A stretch of 64,000 bases of DNA. Origin: Candidatus Rokuibacteriota bacterium. GTDB lineage: Bacteria; Methylomirabilota; Methylomirabilia; Rokubacteriales; CSP1-6. Of this stretch, positions 34,081 through 43,082 are shown in pieces. The translations under genes and the position numbers were made by a program. Where the stretch lies: positions 1 to 64,000 of the forward strand of contig QHSL01000062.1 in assembly GCA_003220435.1 (NCBI GenBank), written 5' to 3'. The notes under the pieces were generated by a model that worked only from the letters and a program-made list of their open reading frames with translations, did not search any database and was not told the origin of the DNA. How positions within the stretch are numbered: the stretch's first letter is position 1; each line of letters starts with the position of its first letter.

Positions 34081-35625
34081 ATGGCGACATACGCGCTCAC
34101 CGACAAGGCGGTGCTGCTCCGCGCGGAAGACGACGTCGCGGTCGCGAACGCCGAGCTGGCGGCCGGGACCGTGCTGGAGGACGGTACCAATCGGATCGAG
34201 GTGCGCCAGGACATCAAGCCCGGCCACAAGGTCGCGCGCAAGGCCGTACGAACAGGGGCTCCCGTCCGGCGGTACGGTCAGGTCATCGGCTTCGCGACGC
34301 AGGACATCGCGGTCGGCGACCATGTCCACACGCAGAACCTCGGGATCGGTGAGCTGCAGCGGGAGTACGAGGTCGGCGTGGACGTGAAGCCGGTCGACTA
34401 CTATCCGCCCCAGGCGATGCGGTACTTCGACGGCTACCGGCGGGACGACGGCCGCGTCGGCACGCGCAACTACGTCGCGATCATCTCCGGCGTGAACTGC
34501 TCGGCGAGCGTGAGCCAGTTCGTCAAGGATCGCTTCCGCGACGTCCAGAAGGAGTACCCGAACGTCGACGGCGTGCTGGCGATCACCCACAAGTCGGGCT
34601 GCGGTACCAAACTCTTCGGCGAGGATCACCTGGCGCTGCAGCGGGTGCTGGCCGGCTACGCCAAGCATCCGAACGTGGCCGCGTACATCCTGGTCGGGCT
34701 CGGGTGCGAGACCAACCAGGCGGCGGTGATGGTCGAGCGCCAGCGGATGGCGGCGCCCGGTCACCCCGAGCGCAAGCCGTTCGTGATCAACATTCAGGAG
34801 GCGGGCGGCATCCGGAAGACGGTGGAGCGCGCCTCGCAAGAGGTCGCGAAGCTCCTCCCGCTGGCGAACGCGGCGCAGCGCAGCCGGCAGCCGATCTCGG
34901 AGCTGACGCTCGCCACGAACTGCGGCGGATCGGACGCCAACTCCGGCATGACCGCCAACCCGGCACTCGGCTGGGCGGTCGACGAGCTGGTGCGCTACGG
35001 CGGGACCGGGGTGCTGGCCGAGACGCCGGAGATCTACGGCGCCGAGCACCTGCTGATCAGACGGGCGATCAACGAGGGCGTCGCCAAGAAGCTCGTCGAC
35101 CGCTACAAATGGTGGGAGTGGTATTGCCGTGGACTTGAAGCGATGGATAACAATCCGGCGCCGGGTAACAAGGCTGGAGGAATCACGACCGTTTTCGAAA
35201 AGTCTCTCGGCGGCGTGACCAAGGGCGGCACGACACCGATGATGGACGTGTTCCTCTACGGCGAGCCGATCACGACACGGGGGTTCGTCTTCATGGATAC
35301 GCCCGGCCACGATCCGGTGTCGATCACCGGGCTCGTTGCAGGCGGCTGCAACCTGATCTGCTTCACGACCGGCCGCGGCTCTGTGTTCGGGTGCAAGCCG
35401 GTGCCGTCGATCAAGCTGGCGACCAACTCCCTGATGTACCGTCACATGGCGGAGGACATGGACATCAACTGCGGCGTCGTCCTCGAGGGAACGCCGATCG
35501 CGACGGTCGGCCGTCAGATCTTCGAGGAGATGATCGCGGTCGCGTCCGGGAAGCGGTCGAAGAGCGAGCTTTCCGGCGTCGGCGAGGAAGAGTTCGCGCC
35601 CTGGATCATCGGGCCGGTGATGTAG
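34081..35625 (+). CDS. UxaA family dehydratase (altronate/galactarate type)
   Basis: A 514-residue Fe-dependent sugar-acid dehydratase. The first 90 or so residues form the SAF domain (DDVAVANAELAAGTVL...), followed by the UxaA catalytic domain: GTRNYVAIISGVNCSA, HKSGCGTKLFGEDH, LGCETNQ, TNCGGSDANSG and the C-terminal GRGSVFGCKPVPSIKLATNS. It probably dehydrates D-altronate, D-galactarate or a similar acid in uronate-type catabolism. ATG start with GAAGGAG nine bases upstream, and a TATAGT box near 34042. No other sugar-acid genes are adjacent. Confidence 0.92.
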   Translation: MATYALTDKAVLLRAEDDVAVANAELAAGTVLEDGTNRIEVRQDIKPGHKVARKAVRTGAPVRRYGQVIGFATQDIAVGDHVHTQNLGIGELQREYEVGVDVKPVDYYPPQAMRYFDGYRRDDGRVGTRNYVAIISGVNCSASVSQFVKDRFRDVQKEYPNVDGVLAITHKSGCGTKLFGEDHLALQRVLAGYAKHPNVAAYILVGLGCETNQAAVMVERQRMAAPGHPERKPFVINIQEAGGIRKTVERASQEVAKLLPLANAAQRSRQPISELTLATNCGGSDANSGMTANPALGWAVDELVRYGGTGVLAETPEIYGAEHLLIRRAINEGVAKKLVDRYKWWEWYCRGLEAMDNNPAPGNKAGGITTVFEKSLGGVTKGGTTPMMDVFLYGEPITTRGFVFMDTPGHDPVSITGLVAGGCNLICFTTGRGSVFGCKPVPSIKLATNSLMYRHMAEDMDINCGVVLEGTPIATVGRQIFEEMIAVASGKRSKSELSGVGEEEFAPWIIGPVM

Positions 35626-35638
35626 TGGGTTTCCCCTC

Positions 35639-35926
35639 TCACGACTGAACGACCGTGACCACGAGGCCGATGGCGGCCAGGACGTTGCCGACCCGGACGC
35701 ACTCCGGCTCTGCCCCGACCTTGACCACGGCCCTGCCGGTGTTGTGGACCTGCCAGGCGATCTCCCAGCCCTTGGCCTCGCTGCAGCCGATCGCCTTCTG
35801 AAGCTGGGCGACCACCTGCTCGAAGGTGTGGCAGTCGCAATTGTGTAAGATGGTCATCCACGGCGGGGCGAGGGCCTCCTGGCCGACCTCCTCGACGTCG
35901 GATTCGGGAACGACCCTCTCGCTCAT
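35639..35926 (-). CDS. clpS: ATP-dependent Clp protease adaptor ClpS
   Basis: A 95-residue adaptor that delivers N-degron substrates to ClpA-ClpP. The core matches ClpS: PPWMTILHNCDCHTFEQVV, where the usual N-D-D is N-C-D, then AWQVHNTGRAVVKVG. The N-terminal 20 residues are acidic and flexible. It begins seven bases after an acyl-CoA dehydrogenase, so it is probably on that transcript. No clpA follows, which is unusual. The altered binding-pocket residue might change substrate choice. Confidence 0.88.
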   Translation of the reverse strand: MSERVVPESDVEEVGQEALAPPWMTILHNCDCHTFEQVVAQLQKAIGCSEAKGWEIAWQVHNTGRAVVKVGAEPECVRVGNVLAAIGLVVTVVQS

Positions 35927-35933
35927 CCCCGTG

Positions 35934-37226
35934 TTACCCCTTGACCTCCCGGAGGAGCTCCCGCGCGATCAGAAACTTCATGATCTCGTCGGATCCGGCG
36001 CCGATCCGCATGAGCCGCGCGTTGCGGAAGATCGCCTGGACCGGGAAGTCGGTCGTGTAGCCGATGCCGCCCAGCACCTGCATCGCGTGGTCGACGATCT
36101 TCCACACCGCTTCGGCGGTGAACAGCTTGGTGACGGCGGACTCGCGCTGGGCCGGGCGGCCGGCCTCGATCATCTTGGCCGTGCGGTAGATGAGCTGGCG
36201 CGCGGCGTCGAGCTGCGCGTACATCTCGGCGAGCTTGAACGAGACGCCCTCGAACATCGCGATCGGCTGCTTGAACTGGACGCGCTTGGTGGCGTACTCC
36301 GTCGCGATCTCGAGGCAACGGCGGGCGCCGCCCAGCGAGGCCATGCAATAGGTCACGCGCTCGGTGTCCAGCTCGTCCATCAGCACGTGATAGCCGCCGT
36401 TGAGCGGCCCCAGGAGATTGTCCCTCGAAATGTCCACGTCGTCGAACTCGATCAAGGCGTTGTCCATCCAGTCGGCCATGATCACCTCGTCGAGCTGGCG
36501 CAGGATGCGCACGCCCGGGTGATCCATCGGCACGATGAAAGCGGACATCCCCTTGTGCGGGTGCGTCGACGCGTCGGTGATGGCGAACAGGGTCAGGTAG
36601 TCGGCGAGGCCGCCGCCGGTGATGAACCGCTTCTGGCCGTTGACGACCCAGCGGTCGCGTCTCAAGATTGCGCGCGTCTGCATGCCCGAGGTGTCGCTGC
36701 CGATCTGCGGCTCGGTGATCGCGATCGCGGCGAGCTCCTCGCCGGCCAGGCGCGGCGGGATGTGCCGCCGCTTCTGGGCCTCGGTGCCGTAGCGGAGGAT
36801 GGAGATGGTTCCGAGCGTGAGCGTCACCGAGCGGATGGTGTCGGCCGGATGGCCGACCGCCGCCAGCTCCTCGTCCACGAGGCACTCGGCGACGACGCCG
36901 CGGCCGTTGCCTCCGTAGGTCTCGGGGAACAGCGCGCCGGTGAGCCCGGCTTCCCCGATCAGCTTGAGGTACGACCGCGCCATCTCGCGCAGCAGGCGGC
37001 GCCGCTCCGGGCCGGCCTCGTGCTTCGCCTTGATCTCCTTGACCCGCCGGTGGGCGGCGGCCGACTGGGTCAGGATCTCTCGCTGGGCGAACGCCCGCGC
37101 CTCGTGCATCAGCCGCTGCTCGGGCAGTGTGTAGAGGAAGGTCTGTCCGGCGGATACTGACCAGCCGCCCGGCATGGTGAGATCGTCGAGCGAGATGGCA
37201 CGGAAGCGCTCGGAGTCGACGGTCAT
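35934..37226 (-). CDS. Acyl-CoA dehydrogenase
   Basis: A 430-residue FAD-dependent acyl-CoA dehydrogenase. FAD/substrate motifs: AITEPQIGSDTSGMQT, FITGGGLADY, RVQFKQPIAMFEGVSFKLAEM, VLGGIGYTTDFP, and the catalytic-base region RIGAGSDEIMK. In this last segment the usual EGT...EI is replaced by GAGSDEI, as in short-branched and glutaryl-type members, so the base may come from elsewhere. Its ATG overlaps the stop of the NHL-repeat gene (ATGA). Chain length or ring substrate unknown. Confidence 0.9.
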   Translation of the reverse strand: MTVDSERFRAISLDDLTMPGGWSVSAGQTFLYTLPEQRLMHEARAFAQREILTQSAAAHRRVKEIKAKHEAGPERRRLLREMARSYLKLIGEAGLTGALFPETYGGNGRGVVAECLVDEELAAVGHPADTIRSVTLTLGTISILRYGTEAQKRRHIPPRLAGEELAAIAITEPQIGSDTSGMQTRAILRRDRWVVNGQKRFITGGGLADYLTLFAITDASTHPHKGMSAFIVPMDHPGVRILRQLDEVIMADWMDNALIEFDDVDISRDNLLGPLNGGYHVLMDELDTERVTYCMASLGGARRCLEIATEYATKRVQFKQPIAMFEGVSFKLAEMYAQLDAARQLIYRTAKMIEAGRPAQRESAVTKLFTAEAVWKIVDHAMQVLGGIGYTTDFPVQAIFRNARLMRIGAGSDEIMKFLIARELLREVKG

Positions 37227-38257
37227 GGCTTGGGGAGTCCCTGGATCGGCGGCAGCTGGGCGTTGATCTTCGAGATCGTATGCGTGGTGACCTGGGCCGC
37301 CCACTGAGCGTCGACTGGCTGAGGGAGACCGAACTGCCGGAGGTCCAGCGACAGATTGGTGACGTAGACGAAGTTGCCGCTCCGGACCAGGCTCGCCGGG
37401 AACAGGAGCCCCTTGGGGGCGCCGTTGGGAGTGATCCCGTCGAAGTCGCCGAGCTTGGCGATCACGCGGCCGGTCGGATCGATGACGACGATCTCGTCGG
37501 CCTGATTCGCGGCGACCCAGACGTTGTCCTGCTCGTCGATGATCAGGCCGTCGGCGCCGTTGACACTGTTGACGAACACCGCGGGCGTGCCGGGCACCCC
37601 GCCGCTCACCGGAATCTTCACGACGGTATCGTTGCCGGTGTTCGCGACGAAGAGCGCGGTGCGGCCATTGTTGAACGCGAGCCCGTTCGCGCCGAAGGGC
37701 GGCACGCCGGTGGTCGTCAGCAAGGCGCTCGTGACCCACGCGATCGGGACGCCACCCGACGGTCCGGTGCGCCAGATGATTCCCTGGAACGAGTCGGAGA
37801 TGTAGACGTTGCCGGCGCCGTCGAACGTGAGGACGTTCGGACCAGCCGACGTCCCACCCGGGATCGTTGCGAAGGCGGTCGAGGCGCCGGTCACCGGATC
37901 GACGGCGAGCACCTGATGGGCGCCGAAGTCGATGACGAGCAGCGCGCCGGTGGTGGGATGGAAGGCCAGGTCGAGCAGCAGGGGGCTCGAGCCGGCGACG
38001 TTCACCTGGCGAACGAGCTGGCCGTTGTGGCTGAAGACGAACAGCTGCCCGTTCCCGGTCGGGGTCCCGTCGATCGAGAAGGTGGTGACGTAGATGTTGC
38101 CCTCGGCGTCGGCGGTGATGCCCTCGGGATGCGCCGCGCCGGCCGGGAGCGTCGCGAAGGTCGTGGCCGGGCTGCGAGTCCACGCGTGCGCGGGCTGCGC
38201 GAGGGACACGGCGAGCAGTAGCGAGATGGCCAGCGTCGGAAGAAAGAGCATCGTCAT
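37223..38257 (-). CDS. Secreted NHL/SMP-30-type beta-propeller protein
   Basis: A 344-residue exported protein. The first 24 residues are a signal peptide ending AHA. The rest is a six-blade-like propeller with repeats such as HPEGITADAEGNIYV, GPNVLTFDGAGNVYI and GADGLIIDEQDNVWV, typical of NHL and gluconolactonase-like proteins. ATG 38257 has AGGAGG six bases upstream. It overlaps the acyl-CoA dehydrogenase by ATGA, so the two are co-translated. Function unclear: lactonase or binding protein. Confidence 0.85.
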   Translation of the reverse strand: MTMLFLPTLAISLLLAVSLAQPAHAWTRSPATTFATLPAGAAHPEGITADAEGNIYVTTFSIDGTPTGNGQLFVFSHNGQLVRQVNVAGSSPLLLDLAFHPTTGALLVIDFGAHQVLAVDPVTGASTAFATIPGGTSAGPNVLTFDGAGNVYISDSFQGIIWRTGPSGGVPIAWVTSALLTTTGVPPFGANGLAFNNGRTALFVANTGNDTVVKIPVSGGVPGTPAVFVNSVNGADGLIIDEQDNVWVAANQADEIVVIDPTGRVIAKLGDFDGITPNGAPKGLLFPASLVRSGNFVYVTNLSLDLRQFGLPQPVDAQWAAQVTTHTISKINAQLPPIQGLPKP

Positions 38258-38346
38258 GTGTGGCCTCCTGGCAACGAATGGGTGACCGTCGAGGGGCGAC
38301 ACTATCACGAGGCCGCGGTCTCTGGATCGGCGCCCCGAAGACGATC

Positions 38347-40554
38347 CTAGAGGCGACCCCGCGCCGCCACGCGGCGGGCCAGATCGCGCCGCTCGGCTTG
38401 ATTGGCGGTGGGAGAGGACGCGAGCCCGGCGGCGTCTCGATAATAGCGTTCCACCGGGAACTCGCTCGTGTAGCCGTAGCCGCCGTGGACGCGCATCGCG
38501 TCGAGGGCAACCTGATACGCCGTCTCCGAGGCGTAGACCTTGGCCATCGCCAGCGGCACGTCGTCTCCGTCGCGCCCGGCGGCCGCGTCGACGAGGAGGC
38601 GAGCGGCGGTGATCCGCGTGGCCATGTCGGCCAGGAGCAGCTGAACAGCCTGATGCTGGGCGATGGGCTTGCCGAACGTCGTCCGCTGCTGTGAATAGCG
38701 CAGCGCGGCCTCGAACGACGCTTGGGCGACCCCGAGTGCCGTCGCGGCGGCGCCGAGCCGCGCGAACGCGAGCGTCGCGGCAGCCTGCGAGGCTCCGCGC
38801 CCGGCCGCGCCGCCCAGGAGATCGCGCGATGCGACGCGGCAGCCCGCGAAGCGAAGCGCGCACGAATCGAGGCCGCGCAGGCCGAGCGTCGCGAGGGGGG
38901 CGCCGGCGTGCACGCCGCGCGCCTCGCGGTCGACCAGGAAGCATCCGGTCTCTGCGGCCGCGACCAGGAAGCGTGTCGCATGACCACCGTGCTCGACGAG
39001 CGCGATCGCGCCGTCCAGAATCCAGTCGTCACCGGCCGGCGCGGCGCGCACCCCGTCGAACGCGACGGCGGCGATCATCTCGCCGCGGGTCATCGGGCCG
39101 AGGAGCCGCTCGCGCTGCTCCACGGTTCCGAAGATCGAGATCGCGTGAGCGGCGGCGAGGTGGCCGGCGGCGATCGTCGCCAGGACCGCGGAGCCGCGAG
39201 CGAGCTCCTCGACGACCATCGCCCACGTGCGGGCCTCGAGGCCGAGACCGCCCCAGGTGGGGTCCACGCCGGCGCCGAGGATGCCGAGCTCGGCGAGCGC
39301 GGCCACAAGCCCATCCGGATGGGCGCCCGCGGCGTCCAGCTCGCCGACCGCGGGGATCACCTGCTTGTCGACGAACTGACGCACGGCCAGGACGATCTGC
39401 TTCTGGTCGGCGGGCATCCGCTCGCGCGAGGTCAACGCGCCCAGCCGCTCGCCGTACCGGTCGACGAGGTTCCGCGCGATGATCGTCCGCTGGATCTCGT
39501 TCGTCCCTTCGCCGATGATCATGAGCGGCGTGTCCCGGTAGTAGCGCTCGACGTTCAGCTCCGCCCGCACGCCGGCGTTGCCGTGGAGGCGGAGCGCCTC
39601 CACCGCGATCTCCTGGGCGGCCTCGGAGGCGAAGAGCTTCGCCATGCCCGCCTCGAGATCGCACCGCTCGCCGTGGTCCTTCATGTCCGCGGCCCAGTAG
39701 GTGAGGGCTCGCGCCGCGGCGAGCCGGGTCGCCATGTCTGCGACCACCGGCGGCGGATCCTCGCCCCCGCGCCCGAGCAGGGCGAGCGCGTCGTCGAATG
39801 CCGCCTGGGCGACGCCCACCGCGCGCGCTGCGATGTTGATCCGCCCCGCCTCGAGGCCTCCCATCACGTGCTTGAAGCCGCGCCCCTCGACCCCGCCCAC
39901 GAGGTTGGCCGCCGGGACGACACACTCGTCGAACACGAGCTCGGCGGTGTCGACGCCCTTGTAACCGAGCTTCGCGACGGACTTCGCCACGCGGAACCCG
40001 GGATGTCCCTTCTCGACGATGAAGCAGGACATCCCCCGGTGGCGGGGCTCGGCACGGGGGTCGGTCAGCGCCAGCAGCGCGAGCGTGTTGCCCTCGCGGC
40101 CGTTCGTGATGAACATCTTGGTGCCGGTCACCACGTAGTCGTCGCCCCGACGGACCGCGACCGTCCGGATCGCCTGGACGTCGGTGCCGGCGTGCGGCTC
40201 GGTCAGCGCGAGGCCGCCGCGCGCCTCGCCCCGGGCGAAGCGGGGCAGGAAGCGCTGCCGCTGCGCGTCGGTCCCGTGGTTCAGCACGATCAGCGCCGCC
40301 ATCGTGTGGCTGTTGATGACGCCCGCGAGCGACATCCAGCCGCGGCAGAGCTCCTCGATCACGCGCGCGTACGTGGTCACTCCGAGGCCGAGACCGCCGT
40401 AGGCGGCGGGGACCAGGGCGCCGAAGAGCCCGAGCTCGCGCATCCGGGCGACGAGCGCGTGGGGGTAGGTGTCGGCGTGCTCGAGCGCCGCCGCCAGGGG
40501 CCGCACCTCGGCGTCCACGAACTCGCGGACCGCGACGACGATGTGGTGGTCCAT
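38347..40554 (-). CDS. Two-domain (tandem) acyl-CoA dehydrogenase, second domain apparently inactive
   Basis: A 735-residue fusion of two acyl-CoA dehydrogenase modules. Module 1 (about 1-375) is complete: LTEPHAGTDVQ, MFITNGREG, LHGNAGV and the catalytic Glu in IIGEGTNEIQR. Module 2 (about 380-735) keeps the fold (RQFVDKQVIPAVGELD, QQRTTFGKPIAQHQAVQLLL, VHGGYGYTSEFPVERYYRD) but lacks the TEP-GSD FAD-site motif, and the EGT segment reads SSPTANQ, so the Glu is replaced by Pro. This is like heteromeric ChsE1/ChsE2-type dehydrogenases, joined on one chain. The ATG is 28 bases from the divergent EEP gene. Confidence 0.88.
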   Translation of the reverse strand: MDHHIVVAVREFVDAEVRPLAAALEHADTYPHALVARMRELGLFGALVPAAYGGLGLGVTTYARVIEELCRGWMSLAGVINSHTMAALIVLNHGTDAQRQRFLPRFARGEARGGLALTEPHAGTDVQAIRTVAVRRGDDYVVTGTKMFITNGREGNTLALLALTDPRAEPRHRGMSCFIVEKGHPGFRVAKSVAKLGYKGVDTAELVFDECVVPAANLVGGVEGRGFKHVMGGLEAGRINIAARAVGVAQAAFDDALALLGRGGEDPPPVVADMATRLAAARALTYWAADMKDHGERCDLEAGMAKLFASEAAQEIAVEALRLHGNAGVRAELNVERYYRDTPLMIIGEGTNEIQRTIIARNLVDRYGERLGALTSRERMPADQKQIVLAVRQFVDKQVIPAVGELDAAGAHPDGLVAALAELGILGAGVDPTWGGLGLEARTWAMVVEELARGSAVLATIAAGHLAAAHAISIFGTVEQRERLLGPMTRGEMIAAVAFDGVRAAPAGDDWILDGAIALVEHGGHATRFLVAAAETGCFLVDREARGVHAGAPLATLGLRGLDSCALRFAGCRVASRDLLGGAAGRGASQAAATLAFARLGAAATALGVAQASFEAALRYSQQRTTFGKPIAQHQAVQLLLADMATRITAARLLVDAAAGRDGDDVPLAMAKVYASETAYQVALDAMRVHGGYGYTSEFPVERYYRDAAGLASSPTANQAERRDLARRVAARGRL

Positions 40555-40582
40555 GGACGACCCGATACTACAATACAGATCT
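40555..40582. promoter_or_regulatory. Ultra-short divergent promoter, overlapping -10 boxes
   Basis: Only 28 bases separate two start codons. On the plus strand TACAAT (40569-40574) lies eight bases before ATG 40583. On the minus strand TAGTAT (40570-40565) lies ten bases before ATG 40554. The two hexamers share bases, so both polymerases cannot bind at once, and the -35 regions must lie in the opposite coding sequences. Confidence 0.5.
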
Positions 40583-41365
40583 ATGCGCCTCGACGGAGCG
40601 GCCCGGCGTCTGGTCGTCGTGAGCTACAACATCCACCGCGGTGTGGGCCTCGACGGACGCCGGGACCTGGATCGGATCGCCGACGTGATCGCCGAAGTGG
40701 CGCCCGACGTGGTCGGGCTGCAGGAGGTGATCAGGGAGGCGGGCGTGCCCCACGCCGACCAGGCCGCCTATCTGGCGGAGCGGCTCGAGATGACAGAAGT
40801 CGTCATGGGGGAGACCCGGCCGCACGGCAACGGGATCTACGGCAACGCCGTTCTCACTCGACTGCCGGTGCTGGGCTCGGACCGGTGCGATCTGAGCCGC
40901 GGCGCGCGCGAGCCGCGCGGCTGCCTCCGCGTCGATCTCGACGTGCGGGGCACCCCGCTGCACGTCTTCAACTGCCACTTCGGCCTGGCACTACGCGAGC
41001 GGCGCGAGCAGCTCGAGCTCCTGAGCGGGTTCATCCGAGGCCGCGAGCTTCTCGCCGGACCGCGCGTGGTCATGGGCGACTTCAACGAGTGGCATCGAGG
41101 CCCGGTGACGCGAGGGCTCCGCCGCGAGTTCTCGTCGCCAATGCGCCGCATGCGCCGCACGCATCCGGCGATGTTCCCGCTGTTCCCCCTGGACCGGATC
41201 TACTGGGACAGCGAGCTCCAGGCCGCCGCGTTCCACACCCATCGGAGCCGGCTGTCGCGGGTGGCCTCCGACCATTTGCCGGTCGTGGCGCACCTGCACG
41301 TTCGCCACCGGGGGGTGCGTCCGGCGTCCTACGTGGTCGGCGACGCGCTTCCGCCCGCGGAGTAG
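40583..41365 (+). CDS. Endonuclease/exonuclease/phosphatase family protein
   Basis: A 260-residue Mg-dependent phosphodiesterase or phosphatase of the EEP fold. Motifs: SYNIHRGVG (Asn ligand), GLQEV (Glu), HFGLALRERREQL, MGDFNEW (Asp/Asn) and RVASDHLPVVA (Asp-His). No signal peptide. The starting ATG follows a TACAAT box by eight bases. Such proteins include nucleases, sphingomyelinase-like and phospholipid phosphatases; this one resembles YafD/cardiolipin-associated members. The 3' end overlaps the convergent amidase by 37 bases. Confidence 0.87.
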   Translation: MRLDGAARRLVVVSYNIHRGVGLDGRRDLDRIADVIAEVAPDVVGLQEVIREAGVPHADQAAYLAERLEMTEVVMGETRPHGNGIYGNAVLTRLPVLGSDRCDLSRGAREPRGCLRVDLDVRGTPLHVFNCHFGLALRERREQLELLSGFIRGRELLAGPRVVMGDFNEWHRGPVTRGLRREFSSPMRRMRRTHPAMFPLFPLDRIYWDSELQAAAFHTHRSRLSRVASDHLPVVAHLHVRHRGVRPASYVVGDALPPAE

Positions 41366-42579
41366 TCGGCGAGGTCGAGGGCCGCCAGCAGGAGCGTGTT
41401 GGCGCCGTCTTCGATGTCGTCGATCGCCGTGAACTCCTCCTCGCAGTGGCTCCGGCCGTCGTGCGACGGCACGAAGACCATCCCGGCCGGTCCGATCGCC
41501 GCCATGTACTGGGCGTCGTGGCCCGCGCCCGAGCGGATGCGGCGGTAGCGCGCGCCGGCCCCCTTGGCGGCGCGCTCGACGGCGCCGACGACGTCACGAT
41601 CGAACGGCGTGGAGGGGACGCGCCAGTAGTGCTCGAGCTCGTACCGCACGCCCTCGCGCGCGCAGGCCTCGCGCACCAGCGACTCCAGCATCGCCCGGGC
41701 CCGGTCGAGCGTCGCGTCGCTCGGATCACGCATGTCGATCGAGAGCGTCACCCGACCCGGGATCGCATTCACGATGTTCGGCGCCACCACGAGGTTGCCG
41801 ACGGTCGTCACCAGGTCGCCGCCGATCTCGCGCGCGATACGGCGGACGGAGCCGACGACCTCGCCGGCGGCCACGAGCGCGTCGTGGCGGATGCGCATCG
41901 GCGTCGGTCCGGCGTGGTCCTGGACGCCGTGGATCGTCAGGCGCGACCACGCAATCGCGACGATACCCTCGACGACGCCCACCGTGAGGCCCTCCTCCTC
42001 CAGGAACGGCCCCTGCTCGATGTGGAGCTCGAGATAGGCGCGGAACGGCCGGGCGACGCAGGGCTCTGTGCCGAGATAGCCGATGCGCTCGAGCTCGTCG
42101 ACGAGACGAATCCCGTCCTTGTCGCGGGCGTTGTAGGCATCCTCGAGCGCGATCTTGCCGGCCATCACCCCGCTGGCGATCATCGCCGGCTGGAAGCGCG
42201 CCCCCTCCTCGTTTGTGAAGATCGCGAGGGCGATCGGATATCGGGTCTTGATGCCGCCGTCGTTCAGCGCGCGGATCACTTCGAGGCCGCAAAGGACCCC
42301 GAGTTGCCCGTCGTACTTGCCGCCGGTCGGCACCGAGTCGATGTGCGAGCCCATGATGACCGGGGGCAGCCCGGCCTCTGCCCGGCGCTGGCCGAAGATG
42401 TTACCCATCTGGTCGACGCTCACGGCGAGGCCGGCCTCGCGCATGCGAGCCACCATCCAGTCCCGCCCACGCTTGTCCTCGTCGCTGAGCGCCAGCCGGG
42501 TGAGCCCCCCGCGCGGCGTCTGGCCGATCCTCCCGAGCTCTTCGATTGAACGCTCCAGGCGCCCCTTGTCGACCTTCAT
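41329..42579 (-). CDS. M20 family Zn-dependent amidase/hydantoinase-carbamoylase
   Basis: A 416-residue metalloenzyme of the N-carbamoyl-L-amino-acid hydrolase/allantoate amidohydrolase type. Metal ligands and neighbours: MGSHIDSVPTGGKYDG, TNEEGARF, LHIEQGP, then the lid-domain contacts GVQDHAGPTPM and SGAGHDAQYMA, and the final SHCEEEF. ATG 42579 is preceded by GGAGG six bases away. It removes ammonia and CO2 from N-carbamoyl compounds or hydrolyses related amides; which one is not evident. Stands alone between convergent and co-directional genes. Confidence 0.92.
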   Translation of the reverse strand: MKVDKGRLERSIEELGRIGQTPRGGLTRLALSDEDKRGRDWMVARMREAGLAVSVDQMGNIFGQRRAEAGLPPVIMGSHIDSVPTGGKYDGQLGVLCGLEVIRALNDGGIKTRYPIALAIFTNEEGARFQPAMIASGVMAGKIALEDAYNARDKDGIRLVDELERIGYLGTEPCVARPFRAYLELHIEQGPFLEEEGLTVGVVEGIVAIAWSRLTIHGVQDHAGPTPMRIRHDALVAAGEVVGSVRRIAREIGGDLVTTVGNLVVAPNIVNAIPGRVTLSIDMRDPSDATLDRARAMLESLVREACAREGVRYELEHYWRVPSTPFDRDVVGAVERAAKGAGARYRRIRSGAGHDAQYMAAIGPAGMVFVPSHDGRSHCEEEFTAIDDIEDGANTLLLAALDLADYSAGGSASPTT

Positions 42580-42617
42580 GGAGATCCTCCCCTCGTGAGC
42601 CCCAACATACTGAAGTG

Positions 42618-43046
42618 TCAGGGCGACGGCCGGTGCAGGAGCACGCGAAGCGCCACGACCCAGGCGACGACCGCGATGGCGTCCAGGAGAAGCGCGAAGA
42701 TCCAGAAGAACGCGCCGACGATGATGCGCGGCGCGTCGCGGGAGAGGACGAGGGGCCCGCCGGCCGCGAGCGCATGCCATGTCAGCAGCAAGGCGCCCAT
42801 GGTGACGAAGGTCAGAAGGGCCGCGGCGCCGAGCAAGCGCCGCGTCCACGGCGTGGGCAACACGAGCGAAACGATGTAGCTGCCGCTAAAGAAGACGCCG
42901 AGCCCCAGCAGCGCAGCGAGCCAGCGCGGAGCGCCGAATGTCTTGTCGGGCACCGGGAGCACGTCGCCCGCGGCCAGGAAGAGCACCGCACCCGTGGCGA
43001 CGGTCAGTGCTCCGACGACCAGGGGCCCCCGCCGATCGTCCGGCAT
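42618..43046 (-). CDS. Small four-helix membrane protein, unknown
   Basis: A 142-residue membrane protein beginning MPDDRRGPLVVGALTVATG. Four hydrophobic stretches are visible: VVGALTVATGAVLFLAAG, WLAALLGLGVFFSGSYIVSL, LLGAAALLTFVTMGALLL and VGAFFWIFALLLDAIAVVAW. I do not recognise a family. TATTCT lies ten bases before the ATG on the minus strand. It is divergent from the Nudix gene, 36 bases away. Confidence 0.7.
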   Translation of the reverse strand: MPDDRRGPLVVGALTVATGAVLFLAAGDVLPVPDKTFGAPRWLAALLGLGVFFSGSYIVSLVLPTPWTRRLLGAAALLTFVTMGALLLTWHALAAGGPLVLSRDAPRIIVGAFFWIFALLLDAIAVVAWVVALRVLLHRPSP

Positions 43047-43082
43047 TGTCGCGTCCAGAATAGCTGGTTTAGACTCTGAGAG
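43047..43082. promoter_or_regulatory. Divergent promoter between membrane protein and Nudix genes
   Basis: Thirty-six bases. TAGACT (43070-43075) is seven bases before GTG 43083. On the minus strand TATTCT (43062-43057) is ten bases before ATG 43046. Both fit near-leaderless transcription. Confidence 0.45.
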
